A stretch of DNA of 64,000 bases from Oreocharis arfaki (Eukaryota; Chordata; Aves; Passeriformes; Paramythiidae). Below, piece by piece: positions 36,601-51,600 of the stretch. The position numbers and the translations under genes were made by a program. The DNA is taken from contig VZRR01003270.1 in the NCBI GenBank assembly GCA_013398015.1, positions 62,001 through 126,000 on the forward strand. The letters are read 5' to 3'. Below the pieces are notes generated by a model. It was not told where the DNA came from. It worked only from the letters and a program-made list of their open reading frames with translations, and ran no database searches. Each line of letters begins with the position of its first letter. Positions within the stretch are counted from its first letter, which is position 1.

Positions 36601-39600
36601 TAGACAATAACACTGTGATGGAGAGACCTGAAAAGCACAGGGTCGTGTGCAATGTGAGACCAGACCAGGAGCAGAAAAAACAAGAGACAGAAGAACAAAA
36701 TGTGAGATGAGGAATGATCTTGCAGTGTGATATGGTGTCAACAAAAGCTGTCCCACGGGGACACAACTGCAGGAGCCTCAGGACATGGTTTGGGGAGAAG
36801 TGGAAGAATGTATTAGAAATGCTCTGTGCTATAAAAGAAACCAGTCTTTTAATCCTGCTTCCAATTTTGACCGCTCTGTTGTCAGGACAAGGGAGAGGAA
36901 GGGGTTATAAGAGAGAATTACAACCCATAAAGGGGCTGAAAGGAGTGATTGATGAGAAAAGTCTAAGAGAAATGAATATGTAAAGTGTGGTAAGCTGACA
37001 CCTGAAGTCAGGAGTAGAAGAAGGAGAAGTTGCTGTTTGTGTCTCAAATGTGCTGCTTGTGAAACTTGACAGTGTAATGAGAGGTGAGAAGGGGTGCAGG
37101 GCTTCTTGAATATAGTTATTTTGGCTTTGATACAGCCTGGGTTCATGTGACTGAGTGGGACTGAATGTCGGGTTCATGAAAACCCCAAACCTCACAGCAA
37201 TAAATGGAAAGTGCCGTGCTTCACCCTGTTCCATATCCAAACCAAGCAAAACTGTAAGTTCTGCTTGCTTTTGAAGCAGGGGTCATAAATCACCTCCGTG
37301 TGCACCAGAAGTTAGGTCTAGGCTCAGTTCAGAAGGATGCCAACCAAAAATAAACTAGGATTTTAAAAAGCATTTCAATCTCTCACCAAGCTTGCAAAAA
37401 AAATTCCCTATCAGGTCTGACATGCTGTAGGTTTTGTAAGACAATTCTGAGCAAATCGAGGGGGGACAAAGTAAGTCTGAGCACACAAGACTGAGGATAA
37501 ATCTCAGCTGTTTCTTAGGAGAGGAATGTGCCAGGTCTTGGTTGGGATATCCCAAAGGAAGAGGTGAAACTCAACTGCCTGGAGACAATCAGGTCTTTGC
37601 AGATACAGCACCTGAATAGCACTGCTTTTTCTCTAAGCCACAGAGGGTGGTGAACTTGAGCCACAGTGCTGGGAACTTTGCCCAAACATCACAACAAAGT
37701 CCTGTGTCGCTGACAGGATTTCCTCCACTTACCATTCATTTGCTAAAGACAAGTCTGGCTGGAGCAGGTCGTGCAAACCTGAAAGCAGAGAGTACATGGA
37801 GTGTTCAGTGAGGAAGCAGGCAGACACATATAGGCTCTGCAGAAGTGAAGCAGTGACATGCAGAGTAGCTCCCTTGTCCCTTTCAGACTGACCTACCTTC
37901 TTCCACTGAAGTGTTCCCCAGCAGAATGTACTCCCCGTGCCCCCTAGACAGCACCACACCCAGGCTGCAGGCAAGAAGGAAAACAGGGCTTGTCAGCAAG
38001 GAGAGGTGTCGTTCCCAAACACGACACTGCGTTCCCTGCAGTTACAACATTGAAAGACATGAGCTCCCTCCACAGCTATTAAACACAAGAGCATCATCGG
38101 AAGAGGATTAAGTGAGATCCAGTTCCAGCACAGGGGGCTAAGGAACCTGCCTGTAGAGCTCTGAGGCATTGCTGGTGACAATCTTCTTGGCCAACATTGT
38201 AGGTTCAGGTCAACGATAACATTTCTCAAATCCATGCCAGCATCAAAGCATTTCAGCTGGGGGGAAATAACCAATACCCCCTCCCACCCCCCCAATTAGC
38301 TTCATTTGTCATTAGTTGTTTTATAATTTTCAGTGTATAACAATGTTGGGGCTTTTTTAAAGCCATACACCAGAACCATATACCATATTCAGTGGAAATG
38401 AAAATTTAAGCTGTCTCATTTCTCTGAAATGAAGCAACATGCTTTACCTAAGGTATAGATTTTGGAATCTGAATTTAAAGTAAATCATAATATTCCTTTT
38501 GAATTGACCCCAAGTAATATTTTAACGGCAACAGGAACAAAGAAGCCAGTTATGCCTACTGCCCTACTCGTGACTTGTAGCAGGATTTCTGGAGAGAAGG
38601 GACTGATCTGCTGTCCCTGATCAGACTTCTGATACACGGTATTGGTGCCACACGAGGCCTTGCTCACCTGAAGGGTGTGCCACTGATGTCCGTGAAGAAA
38701 TAATCATTGGTGAGGAAGAGAACTCGTTTCTGAAATGAGAGGATGAATGAGAGAGACCATCTGACAGACCAAGGGCATAATGGTGATGGGGACCTGGGAT
38801 AGATGTCCCCAAGGCAAAGCAAAACCAACACCTCACACCTTGCTAGGGCTGGCTGGAGGCAGGGATGAATGTGCAGTATGCAGCATACCCAGCACCTTGG
38901 GACTCTCAGGATCCAGGCAGCCACTTTATCTTTCCAATAAGGGCTTCAGATAAACGTTTCTTCGTTCTAGGGCTCCTGCACCGCTGCAGGAAGGGGTGGG
39001 GGGAAGCTGCCCTCCCTTTCTCCCTCTCCAAGCACAAGTGCTGGGGCCCTGCTGCTCTCCTGCTACACACAGCAACCTTGACAGCTTTGCACATCATCAT
39101 CATCATCTCTGCTCAGGGGCAGACAGGAAGGAGGGGTGGAGTTGAAGGAGAAGCAGAATGGCAAACCTACCCTCTGTGTGGGTGGGCAGCCAGGGCCAAG
39201 TCTCCCCACTCCTGTGGGAAATGCTGATATTCCTGACATTTGCTTTCATGCCAAAGTGGGTCAAAACATTAGCATATTCCAATTTTGTTAAAAAAAAATC
39301 AGTAAAAAAAATTTTACATTTTCAATTTGGAAAAAAAGTGCCGTTTCAAATCCAAGCCATTTTGATTTGCATGCAAATATTTTTTTCAGACTGACATTTC
39401 AACTGAAGACATTTTGGATTATTGAAAGCTGCTTCAGAACTTCATCTGTTTGCCAGACTGGCCTTTTCCTGTAGGAAAGTGTTGATTTCAGTGGAACGCT
39501 TTTCCAAAGGAGAAAACTTTCTGGAAAGTTTCTATCCAAGCCTTATGCCAGTATATGAACCCTAATATATTTAAAATCCTAGCCCCAGTCTGAGAACGAG

Positions 39601-42600
39601 GTGAGAGGATGTGTGTGGGAGACAGGGGAGTGAACACAGAAAGCTCAGTGTTCCCCAGGGAAAGTCATGCCTGCTCTAACCTGCTCGAGCTGTGCAGCCC
39701 TGGAAGTGGAGCGAGGCACAAAGGGCTGCAGCTCCACAGTGTGCACCGAGGTCGTGCTCACTGGGCTGACGGCGATGGGGGATATCCTTAGGTGCGATGG
39801 GGATTCCTGTTGTTAGGTGAGGGGGTGGCAGGTGGCTTAACTCCTTTCTTCCCCTCTCTCTGTCCATGTGTGGCAGCTGTACTCCTGAACAACAGGGCCT
39901 TCTGCTGTGCCAGGAACACACAGAATCACTGAGGTTGGAAAAGGCCTCTGAGATCACCGGGCCCATCTTTGGCCTATCACCACCTTGTCAAGTAGACCAT
40001 GGCACTGAGTGCCAGGTCCAGTCGTTTCTTGAACACCTCCAGGGATGGTGACTCCACCACCTCCCTGGGCAGTCCCTTCCAATTTTTAAACAACCCTTTC
40101 CACGAAGTTATTTTTCTCAATGTGCAAGATCTTCCAAAGGGCTGTGATACCCCCAAAGAATATCACTTGGTGGTGTTTTGGTGGCTGTGGGTGGTACAAA
40201 AGGTATTAACCCTCCCTTTTCTTGCCTGTCTGATCTGATGGTGGAAGCAGGGAGGCATGGAAAGGACCTGGGCACTACTCTGAGACCACTTCCTTTAGCA
40301 GGGCTTGTTCTGCTCATCCTTTTTTCCCCCCAACCTGCTCCTCTTCTGGTGTGTGCCCAGCCAGCCCCATGACAGCTGGAGGTACCCCCACTTATCCATG
40401 GGATGGAAGAGAAGAGGAGGCACCCTTGAGCCAGGTGGGGCTGAGGATGATGAGGCAGGACTTTGCCACATAGTGAGGATCAAGGGAGAAGAGCAGGGGC
40501 ATGTTGGCACAGCGACAGGACGGCTGACTGCCATCCCCTGCAGCCTGGGAACATGAGGATTTCCAGACCAGATGCTGTGCTAGGGATCCAGGCCTGGCTA
40601 TTGCCATTTCCAGAGGTTTGCCACAACTTCTTCCCGTGTCATCTCTCTTTTGCTTTCAGCCACAGCCCTTCTGTACTCAAGCTGCAAGCAAAGGCAGTTC
40701 TGCCACGAGAGCTCCCTAACAACTGCCTCTTGTATTCGTTCCTTATTTTTTCCTCTCTATCTCACTCTGTTCTCGATACCTCCCTGAAATCAATGTGGGA
40801 TATTGACATTTACGTGGCTGACAGAAGAATTTCTATCCCCTTCACTCAGGTCTTCTCTCCACAGTCTGGCCGCCTCAGTCTCTTTGTTCCAAGGCTCTGT
40901 CAGCACTTTCTTTGTTTCAGTGCTGCTCTGCTTCATCAGCTAGCAGAGTACAAGTGGGAATTACTAAGCTTCATTTCTGGTTTCCACTCCATGTGTATTC
41001 TGATAATAGTAAAATTGTCACATACTCAGCCTCAGTCCCCTATTGTGCTTCATAAGGACTCCAGAGCTGTAGAATGAAACAATACCTCTTTACCAAGGCT
41101 ACTTTTTGTTATCTTCTTTTTCCCCTGGGTAGGGGAGCAGAAGGATGTCTCTAAAATATTGAACTACAAAGATATCACTGGATGACTCAGAAGACGTGTT
41201 ACTGAGGGTGCACAAAGAGGTTAAGCTAGAAAAATAAGCCATCTAGACCCACAAAGAATAGATCTTGCTTTAAAACCTTGATTACTTTTCTGACAGAATA
41301 ACTAAGGTAATGGATGAAGGAAATAAAGGACATGCAATATATCTGGGTTTATATAAAGTATTTGAAACAGCTTCTCATGAACTTTTATTGCAAAGAATCA
41401 GTTAAAGCGGGCTTAAATAAGATATGGAGGGGGAACCAGCTGCAGCACTGTAAACAGAAACAGTAAACAACAGGCCATCAAGGGGAAAAAAATCTAATGG
41501 GAGGAACAGACTCTGCCTTAGCAGCCCTTCTGCACAGGGGTCTATCTGTAAGACAAAATAGAACAACATTTCTCTGCATACTGAAAAAAGTGTCTCAACA
41601 GCCCTTAAAATTAGAAAGGCTGGATGAAAAGGAGAAGTGGGTTTCACGTGGAAAAATGGCAACTGGAAAAAATAGCTAAGAAACACAGAAGTGAGGGCGG
41701 CAGTCCCAGCGCAGCTGTGGGAGGGAGAAAATCTCGAAGGGACAGCAGAAGGGAGGCTGGGGGCTCCCTGTTCAGAAATACCCCATTGCAGAGAACAGCT
41801 GCTCTGTACAGAGGAACAGGGAAACAGGCACATAACGCAGTGAAGCCCTGGTACTTGTGCACTGGAAACGACAGAAGAGTGAACAGGAACAACCATAACA
41901 GCTGAGAAGCGCGCAAATATTTCAAGTGCAGATGTTGGCACTGCCCGGGAGGAGAAAGGCAAGGCCATTGACAGGGACCTGAGAGCTGCAAACACCAGGA
42001 ATAGAGAGAAGAAATTTAGTGACAAGATCTAGCACAACCACTCAGAGGAAACGGAGGGGTGTCCTCATCAGGAAATGGCACCATTTCAGCAGTGGCTGTG
42101 AGCATTTGGTTTGCTGGAACTGGTGCTGACTGCGGCTTAGCATGGGAGCAGTTCAGCCAGCCGCTGAAAAAAATGCTCTCTATAAAGGATGGAAAACTTT
42201 CCTGAAATATGGAAGACTTCTGGGCAGTGTAACTTGCAGGACTCTGGAACACTTCCTAACAGGAAATGATAAAAGCCAAAAATCTTTGAGAGAGTTGAAT
42301 AAACGTGAATGAAAAAGTAGCAGTGAACATAAACGTACAAGATAATTTCGCACTGATTCCGAAGGAAGATGTATAACCCTGCCCCAGAGCTGGTAGGGAG
42401 TGTTCAAACGTCTCCATTTCACTAAGACTTTTCATAAAACATCTGCAAATATTTGCATAGAAATTTAATCCTGGGCCTGGATAAAAGGAATCACATTCTG
42501 ACGAAGTGAGGGACAAAGTTTTCATGAGTGGTTTTGGGTAGGGAAAGAGGGTGGCAAAACAGTCTCCAAATCTCGTTCTAAGTCAGTTCAGCATAGTGTT

Positions 42601-45600
42601 CCCCATTCTAACTCTTGAAGATCTCTGATTCATTTCACAGCCCTACAAACAATGAACAACATGCTTTTTGGCTTTGCCAGGACAAAGTAGGGAGCTGAGA
42701 GACATTTCCAATACCTTTCAGAGAGCAGAATATAGGTAGGAGCAGAATATAATGAGCACTTCTAATGATGCTCTCTTGTATGTCTTTAGCACATGCGTTA
42801 CGTATGTGGTGAAACAAATCCTCTCACTCAGGAATGCTGAGCATTAAAAACCACATCCTTTGTGGTTTTCCAGCATCCACTTCCCATCCACTCCCCTGTG
42901 TGACCTGAACAGAAGGATAATTCCTTACCCCTTTGTCCACGGGGACCTTCACATCCATAGAGAGGTAGCCTGTTTCCCCATTGATCATAGCAGTTCTCAG
43001 CTGCAGAGGTGAACAAGTTTGGTGTTAGTGTCTCCAGGCAGGGCAGAGCAGGAATTAACAGAGCCACACAGGGGCTGACAGCAAGAATCACTGTTGCTTC
43101 CCTCTCCTCCCTGGCTCTGTCTTGCTTCTTTTAAACAGAAAATCTGTTTGCAGTGATCAGAATCCTTGTACAGCCAAGCTGATAAGTGATACAGAATAGT
43201 AATAGTTCACCCTGAAAGCTTGTTGATATGTCTTTTTAGCAAAAAAAAAGGATCTGGAATCTATGAAATTGCCAGTCCCAGTTACAGGCTTCAATGTTTG
43301 GCAGCCAGAAATTCATTAGCACAGTGCTTTGGGAGCCTGGAAGAGGAGAAAACTGAGAAACCCACTAACTCCCTCAGACTGAAGCCAAAGCTCTTTGACA
43401 TTTTTAAAACTGATTTATAAATTATAGGCTGTATTCAGCACCACTTCTGAGGTGCAGCAAAGCAGCTGTTTAGCACAGCAAAGCAAGGCTGTGTGAGAGC
43501 AGGGTAGGCAGTGAGGAGACCACTTTATTCAATCCAGGTTCCAAAGGTAAAATGTAATTTTCGCAGTGCCTCCCAGCCTCTTGCAAGAAAGATCCATGAA
43601 ATTTTTCCACAAATACAGAGGCTTTGACTTCAGGTCCAGCTTGCCAGAGCATATCAAGTCTATTGCTTCAGGCTGGATAGAAAAAAATAGGTGGGAAGTA
43701 ACTTACTCATTCACAAATTGTTTCCTTACTTCCAGAGACAGGCTCCCATTCAGGTGCTAGCCAATCTCAACTGCATTGGCTTTACAAGGCCAAGGTTTTG
43801 TTTATTATGGCTGTTTGATGTGGGTTATTTACAGGCCTAGAATATGAAGCTCACGTTTCCCAAGGCCCACATCTTGGAAATGAAAACATTGACTGGTACT
43901 ATTACTCTTTTTTGGCTAGGAGTGTTTGACCTCCTTCCAGAGCCTCGGCATACTCTCTGTTCTGGTCTGACAGCCTGCAGGATTTGTTGTGGGTTCTGGG
44001 TTTAGAATCGTAGAATATCCTGAATTGGAAGGGATCCACAAGGATCACCAAATCCAGCTCCTGGCCCTGCCCAGGACACCCCAAGAGTCACACCATGTAC
44101 CTGGGAGCGTTGTCCAAGTGCTTCCCGAGCTGTGTCAGGCTGGTGCTGTGACCACTGCCCTGGGGAGCCTGTTCAGTGCCCAGCCACCCTCTGGGGGAGA
44201 ATCCTTTTCCTGACACCCAACCTAAACCTGCCCTGGCACAGCCTCGGCCCATTCCCTCGGCTCCTGTCACTGGTGAGCACAGAGAGGAGATCAGTGCCTG
44301 CCCCTCCTCTTCTCTCAGGGAAGTTGGAACTGCAGTGAGGTCTCTCCTCAGCCTCCTCCAGGCTGAATGGACCAAGACACCTCAGCCACTCCTTGTATGG
44401 CTTCCCCTCCAGACCCTTGACCCTTCCCCTTTCCCCCTCACACTGTGAATATCCCCGTGTTTACAGGCAAGCCCAAACCCTTGCAGGGTAGCACCACTGT
44501 GCATCAGTTGGTATTTTCCAGGCAATGCCACCTTCCCTCCCCTGGATTTCTCTCTAGCAGCTGGCTGTATTACACATCATTAGCACTTGGGCATATTTTT
44601 CCAGTCTGAGCGTGCTGCTTATCAGTGTTGCTGAGATTATACTGCAACTGATGTTGAGTCTGTCATTGATCTAATACCATAGCTACAAATCTGAGTGTTG
44701 AAATGTTGGCAGCTTTCTGCTGCAGTGGGTGTATCTTGAGAGTCTCTAGACTTGCTGAAGTCACACTGCAGATACCGCTCGCGTCACTGAATGTCTCTGC
44801 ACCCTCAGTGACTGCAACCTTTCTTTCTTCTGGAAGATGCAGTACAGGAACACTAAGTGCCTTTTGTTTTTCATGCTGGTTTCATGACTTTTTTTTTCCC
44901 CCTGGACAGTTTGCTCTGACTGCCTATGGACAGAAACCTTACACTTGGTATCGTATTTGCATTCAGGTATCAGTGTTAGCTGGTCAGAGAGGAACACACT
45001 AGCCAAATAAATACGAGAACAAAGCAAATTTCTTTCATTTCTTGGATTTTTTTTTTAATAGCAAACTAGGCAAAGAGGAACAGCTCTAGAAGTGGCTCCA
45101 GTAAGAGAGAAAACTACAGTGGGAGCAAAATCCTATAAGAGTTCAGCAAACCTACACAAAGCCACAGGCAACTTGCATCTTGGTGGTTCCACTGCAATAA
45201 AACCTTATTTTTGTCTTGCTTTCCATGTTACACAGCCAGTTCTGCTGTGTTCCCTTTCTCAATTTGCCAACTCTTCCACCTCCCAAGTTCCTTGGATGTT
45301 ACCTTTGTAGTTGGCCTGCACTAGCAGCAGTAGCTACTCTGATCCTCTTGCTGCTCTGTTTGTCCTACCTGTTTTAAGTGGATATCTATAGCATCAGATC
45401 CGTTTATCTCAGCAGTCTCCCCTGTAATCCAGAAGCATGTGTCTCACAGCTAATTCTATCTTACTCCAAATTCAGTTCTTATCTTAGTCATTTCAGTATC
45501 TATTTCCTCCTGGCTCTGAGTAAAATAAAACCAGCCACAGAGGAACCTCTCTATATTCTCATTTTATCTGGGGTCCTGGTTGTGCAAAGCAGCAATGTGC

Positions 45601-48600
45601 AGCTGTTAAAGGTGCATGCTGTTTCTTCTTTATCACTTGTTAATAATTTTGCTCGAAAGACAGTAGAAAAGGTATTTTTTATCTTTTCCCTCTGGTCAGT
45701 TGCTGCTTTCAGTGCCTCCACACCTGGGCAAAAAGGTGGTTTTCTGGAATTTTTTTTCCCTGACTAAGTCCTTTATCCTCTGTGTCTATTATTAACAGTG
45801 ACTGCAAGCTGTAGTCTCCTGATGAATGTACTTTGTTCCTTGTTGCAGATCTCGTTAGTTGAGTGGCTTTAGCTGTACCTCACACACTGCACGGATGGAT
45901 GACACCACAAGACACTGCCACACTCCCAAACTACTCTGGCTTTGTATTAAGGCAGCGTTAGGACCTTGTACACACAGACTGGCTCCCTGGAGCAGCCTCC
46001 AAAGTGCTTCCTTCCTCCTCCCAGCAGTCCTCCTTCTCTGTTCCATGAGAAGGAAAACTCATACTGGGATGGAAGACAAGCACTTGGTAGGGGAGCTTCA
46101 TGCTTTGTCCTCCTGTACACCACCCGTCTCAGCCAGAGCCAGTCAGGCACAGAAAAACACCAGGAGTGCCCACTGCTCCCCCACACCTCCCATATGAGCA
46201 CACAAAGTAGTAGAGAGAAGGTGCTACAAAAAAGGCTAAATCCACTTTCTGATACTCACTATTTCATCCTGGTCTTCCCACTCCACTTCTGAGAGATCTA
46301 CGCTGTTGTAGTTCGGCTTAGGCTTCAGTTTCTTCCCTTCTTTGTACTGGCATTTAAAAAAAAAAAAAAAAAAGAAAAATACTCAAGCGGCTAGAGAACT
46401 TCCTAAACTAACCCTTTAAGAATTGGTGTGTAATTTGAAAAATAGGGGTCTCTCATTTATTCTCTGACTAGCAAGGCAGCATTTGTGCAAGTGTCTTCTT
46501 GGTCCCATGTCATGTATTTCTCTACACAGGCAGAGAGGGGCTAGGGGAGTTCAGAGGGACAGGCTGCTCCAGGAGCAAGGGACAGACACGAACCCAGCTA
46601 AACTTGCAGGTAAAGGCTATGGCCTTCTTCTTCTAAACAGATCAGTACAGCCCACTTGCCTGCGGGAAATCAGTTTTTTCCCTGCAGCTAAGAGCATAAT
46701 CCCATTAACACGATAATGCCAGCAGGAGATCTTTCTTGACTCCACTGACGAGAGACTTTTCACCTAGAGCTAATTGACGCAAGAGGGCTATTCCACTAAT
46801 CTCCGGGGTGAGGGAAAAGGCGTGAATCAGACTAGGAGAGGCCGATTCACGGTGGAAGGATAAAGCTTTGCTTTGCCCCGCCCTGGAAACACGACGTGTC
46901 CCTTCTCTTCACACGCTGGAGGAACTCCCTGTGCAAAGCTGCCTTTTTGAAGACAGCTGCTGTGAAGCCCCGTGGTGGCCCTTCCTCTTGTGGTGACCAC
47001 ACGAACGCTTATAGCTGTGTGCAGGTGGGTCTGTGCTGACCAGCACGTGTCTGAAATGCAAAATCACCGCATGCCTGGGCATCTCAGCAACGAGGCCAGC
47101 TGGCCCTCGGGCTCCTGGGTGCCTGTGTATCAGAGGCTGGTGGCCTTCAAAGCTCAAAAACCCCAAAGAAACCAGAAGCAGCACTGAAAGTCGCTGTTTT
47201 CAAGTCAGCAAAGGTTCTCAGATCCCCAGCTCTACGCACCAAAGGACGGAGGTCTGGGTGGGAAAGGATGTAGCCGTTGTTGGTGTTCAGGAAGGCGTAT
47301 CCATGGACACCCAGCTGGAGAGAGAGGCAATAGAATAATCAGTGCTTGAGCTACGAGCCCTGCTGTGTGACGGGTGCTGCTGATACCCTGGCACCACCAA
47401 TACTGAGAAATATTTTCCTTTTAAAGGTACTGACCAGCAGAAAATAGAATCCATCCCAAAGCAGACATCTGTCTGCTCTGTCTGTGCTTGGATGCACACA
47501 AGGCTGTGCAGGTAGAAGGTTTGTGTACACATCCAGAAAAATATGCCCTCCTAGAGTCTGACTGTCATCGTGGGACCATTACCAGCCCGAGGCAGACTGA
47601 GCTCTCCAGAGCAGGCCCAGCAGAGCTGCACAGGGAATGGGCAATGACGGGGAATGCTGCAAACAGCACAGAAACAGCGGTGACAGGTCTGTGTGCCCAT
47701 AACTGCGCTGCGGAGCAGCGCGCCAACACGGGAGGATGAATCTCACAGATGCCTTCCCTGGACACCCTGTCAGCCTTCAGAGGAGCTCTGCGTTATGTTT
47801 CAGAGTTGGCAAGACCAGACCTAACCCAGGCCAATTGTACAAGCCTGTAGTCTTAAAATGCTTTTTAAGGAATAGCATAATCTGGCAAGAGCAGTCACTG
47901 GCTGACCTGATCTGCGAGCGATTTCCGAGAGGGCAATTACTCAGCTCAAGCCCATGTGTAATGCAAGTTCCAGCTACACCCTGAGTTGCTAAAAACCTGC
48001 AGAGAGCCTGTGCTTGCCAAAACAAGAGGTGTCTCAAGGAAAACAACAACGGATAAGGTTCCCGTCTTCAAAAAAAAAGTTGCAACTTAATTTTCCTACA
48101 GAGACAATCCTGGAGGGATAACAGCAGGGAAGTGAGGAGGTAAGTAATTTACAATCTGTCTGTGCATTCAGGGAATCAGTTCTGTATTTCACACATCCCA
48201 GACCAAAACTTTGGACCATCTCTATGTGAAGCAGTTTTTTGAAAAGCATGCTTGGCTTAACTCAGTGGGGCAAGAAGGAAACCAAGACACTGGATCAGCA
48301 GATTTCTTTTTTGGCCTATTAAAGCTGAAATTTCCCAGCCCAGTAAAAGCACAATCATTAATATACAAGCTCCAGAGGGCTGGAACCCTGGAACTGGTCC
48401 TTTTGGAACCCATATGCCAGGGAATCCAAGTTGAGGATCCTAGGTTTCCAAACTGGTCTGGAGTTGGAAGAGTTTCTGAGAAGATGTGTCCTGCCTCTGA
48501 TATAAGGAAATCCAAATTTTTTTCCCCACCTTTCCTGGCACTGCTTGGAGGAAAGAACAGTGACCCTCCCTAGCCTGGAAGAAAATTATTGTATATCTGT

Positions 48601-51600
48601 TCTTTGAGTGACATGGAGAAAGGAAGATGAAAAGGCATTATTCTTATACAGACAATAATCATATAAAAATTGACCCAAAGCAGCCAGCTTTGCATGCTGA
48701 GGTGCAGGCACCCTGACACTCACAGTCCCAGGGCTGTCTGAAGGATCATTTCCTACAGCTGCCTGTTAATGGTCTGCCCTGCATCCATGTCTGGAAGCAC
48801 CACAGAAATTCACAGCTTCTGACAGCGCTTTCAGTCCTGTGAGTCTTCAGCAATCAGATTCTGGACAACTGCCTCACTGGTAGTAGTTGTCTGATAGTTA
48901 TTTAAGAGAAACTGAAAACTTGAAATGCTGGCTCAAATTGCCAGATTTCATGGTGGTCCTTGGACATGCTCCTTGTCTCCTGGTGTGCAGCCTGGCTGAG
49001 AAAAGGGTCACTGCATGGAATTTACAGCAGAAACCAAACCAAACACTGCATCTCTGGGGGAATTTCCTATGGATGAACATTTTTTTTAAGATACATTGAA
49101 CACAGAGCTAATGGAAAGTTTTTTGACTAACAATTCTGGAGAGCAAATACTCTATCCAGGTACAGCACAAAGCGAGTGAGAGCCAACTTTCTGTACTCTG
49201 TCCTGCCAAGAAACCATCATGCTGATCTGGAGAAAGGAACCTCTAGGCATGACAGGAGACTTGGCTCTCCACAATCCATTCAGCCCTCAGTTTTTCTGCT
49301 AAGAATATTGACAGTGAAACGAGTACATTATTTGCCAGCTGGCATGGCAACTGGGAACTGGATATAAAACTTTAATTCCTCTAAGATAGGCTGTCATCTC
49401 TGAGGGATCTAGGTTGGTGACCATCAAGATGCAAAGGTTCCATGACCTTCTGCCATCCTGCTGGATCACCCAGTCCTTGTGTTCCTGAAGCAGCCTAAAA
49501 GCTCGTAATAGTGAATGATTTCATATGTGCTGTATAGAAACCACACACCACGACATCCAACAACTCTTCCTTGATGCTCATGTAGTTTTTCCTACAGAGC
49601 AGAGCAATGATTTTTCAGTCACGCCCGTGGAAGTATGAGTAGTGACTTTGCTGGGCCAAGGAACAAATTGCATTATCTCAGTCTTACCTTATACCGTGGA
49701 GCAAGCTTTAACAACTCCCTCAGTGGTACATCAGAGCCCACCACACCCAGAAGAATGCCATGGGATCGCTTTAAAACAAAGGAGAATCCATTTTCAGAAG
49801 CAAGACCTGGGTAGTTTTCTACCTGAAAACACTATTTTCTCCTAGTAGCCTCTCACCTATCCCCTCTAGGCTTGTGTGGATGTGTTTATTCAAAACCAAT
49901 TAACATACTTCAAAAAGTCCAAAGAGGTTGTTCCAGTGTTCATGCAGAGGAGTATTTCCACACAGCACTAGTCAGTATTGGTTACTGTGATCCAGAAGTA
50001 ACATAAAATCACTGGAAACAAGTTTTGAGGGCAAACTCCTGCATTCAGTATGTGTACACAGCAGTAAGGTCAAGACAATGACACAAAGCTACATGAACGG
50101 GTTGATAAATTGGGTCAGCTAAATCAAATGCCAAATACAAAACTGTTAACCCAGAGAAAAAGGAAATCCCCCCTCCACGACATGGGGATCTGGCTGTTTA
50201 ATAAGCATCTGGAGAGCACGATGGAAGAATTACACACAGGCTCCCACTGCAGTGCTGTGCTAATGCAGGCCAAGGCCAGCCCCAGGTGGAGAAGGCACAC
50301 AGTTTTTTGTAGGACCTGGATGAAGAGTTTATGCCTTGTACAGCAATGGTAAGGTACCATTCTCCATTTTAAAAGGATGCTGAGACATTAGAAATGGTAC
50401 AGAAAAGAGCATTTAAAGGGTTTCAAACCCCAGAGGAAATGCCCTTATCAACTCATCTAAATAATTCAACCTTTTAATCTTATCAAGATAGACAGGTTTG
50501 ACTTTATGGCAGTGTAGAAGGTGCTTCCCATGAGAACATACTAAAGGGTACAGGCTATTTAATCTAATAGAGGAAGCCATTATGACAGGAAGGTGAGGTC
50601 AGACAAATCAAAATCAGAATTTAGATATCAGTTTTTCACAAAGAGTTAGAAACCACGATGGAGAGAGCTTGGGGCGGGGTGCTTTTCTTCAATGACACTT
50701 TTACCAAAAACAGGGTATTTGGCTCATCTATGTGAGATGTAAAGGTCTGCAATGAAATGCAGACTAGACAAGGTAATGATCTCTTCCAGCCTGAAATTTT
50801 AGGGCCTGTGATCTCGGCTCAGTTTGAAAAATGGAAGGGATAACACAAGGAGAAGCGTCATATTTAACAGGTATGAAGAAATAGCACCCAGTTGAAATGA
50901 CAGACTATCATTCTGACAGATAAATTACCAGCCATCCACCCTGCCAGAGGTCTGCTGCCTTCCCTGATGGCTGCATGTTCGTTCAGAGGCCCTTTAAAAC
51001 CCCACCAAGTTCCCCTGCACCCCGTCCCCTCTGCGGGCAGAGGAGAGCGCAGCCCACGCCCACTCACTCACCGTCTCGTTCTTCTTGCTGAACACCGGCA
51101 TGGCCACTGTCGTCATGAGCAGCAGGCTCTGAGCCTGCGATGCAAAGAGCTGCCACAGAGCAACAGGACGTGTGTTAGCGAGTGCAGCACCCCAGGGAGC
51201 CCCAGGGAAAGGCGCTGCAGTTCCCAAGGACCCCAGATGTGGAGTGCAATTGGCCACCTCCTTGCTTCCCACACTTCTCGAAAAACAGACGGCAGCACTT
51301 TCAAATGCTCTGCGTCCAAGAGGATCGTGGGATGGACGCTCGCTTGTGTGGGGTGATGAGGGTGGGATGAAAGCCAGTGAAATGGTTGAAGAGGTGTTTT
51401 AATGAAGAGACAGGAACCTGTAGAAGCGGTGGCTCATTTTATACCCACCACTCCTTAAGAGTGTAGACATGAGCACTTACACAATGAGTGCAAAAAACCA
51501 CCGACACAGGGAGCACAGAGCAGAGAAAAGCAACACAAACATGAGCAAAGTCACAAACAAGGCATCATCTACACTGCAAACATATGAACACCACAAATGA

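Larger units (their letters stand above)
38730..42928. other. Intron between CACNA2D4 window exons 9 and 10
   Basis: 4.2-kb intron containing a CR1 tail (39915-40130) and an older CR1 coding remnant (41285-41420). Two frames of about 200 codons (40463-41077 plus; 41402-42025 minus) have no recognisable domain. Confidence 0.65.

Noticed and set aside
40463..41077. 204-codon plus-strand frame
   Set aside because: No domain, no splice support, leucine/serine-rich translation typical of pyrimidine-rich intron sequence, within a CACNA2D4 intron.
41402..42025. 207-codon minus-strand frame
   Set aside because: Low-complexity F/S/L composition from purine-rich plus-strand DNA; adjacent to a CR1 remnant; no recognisable protein family.
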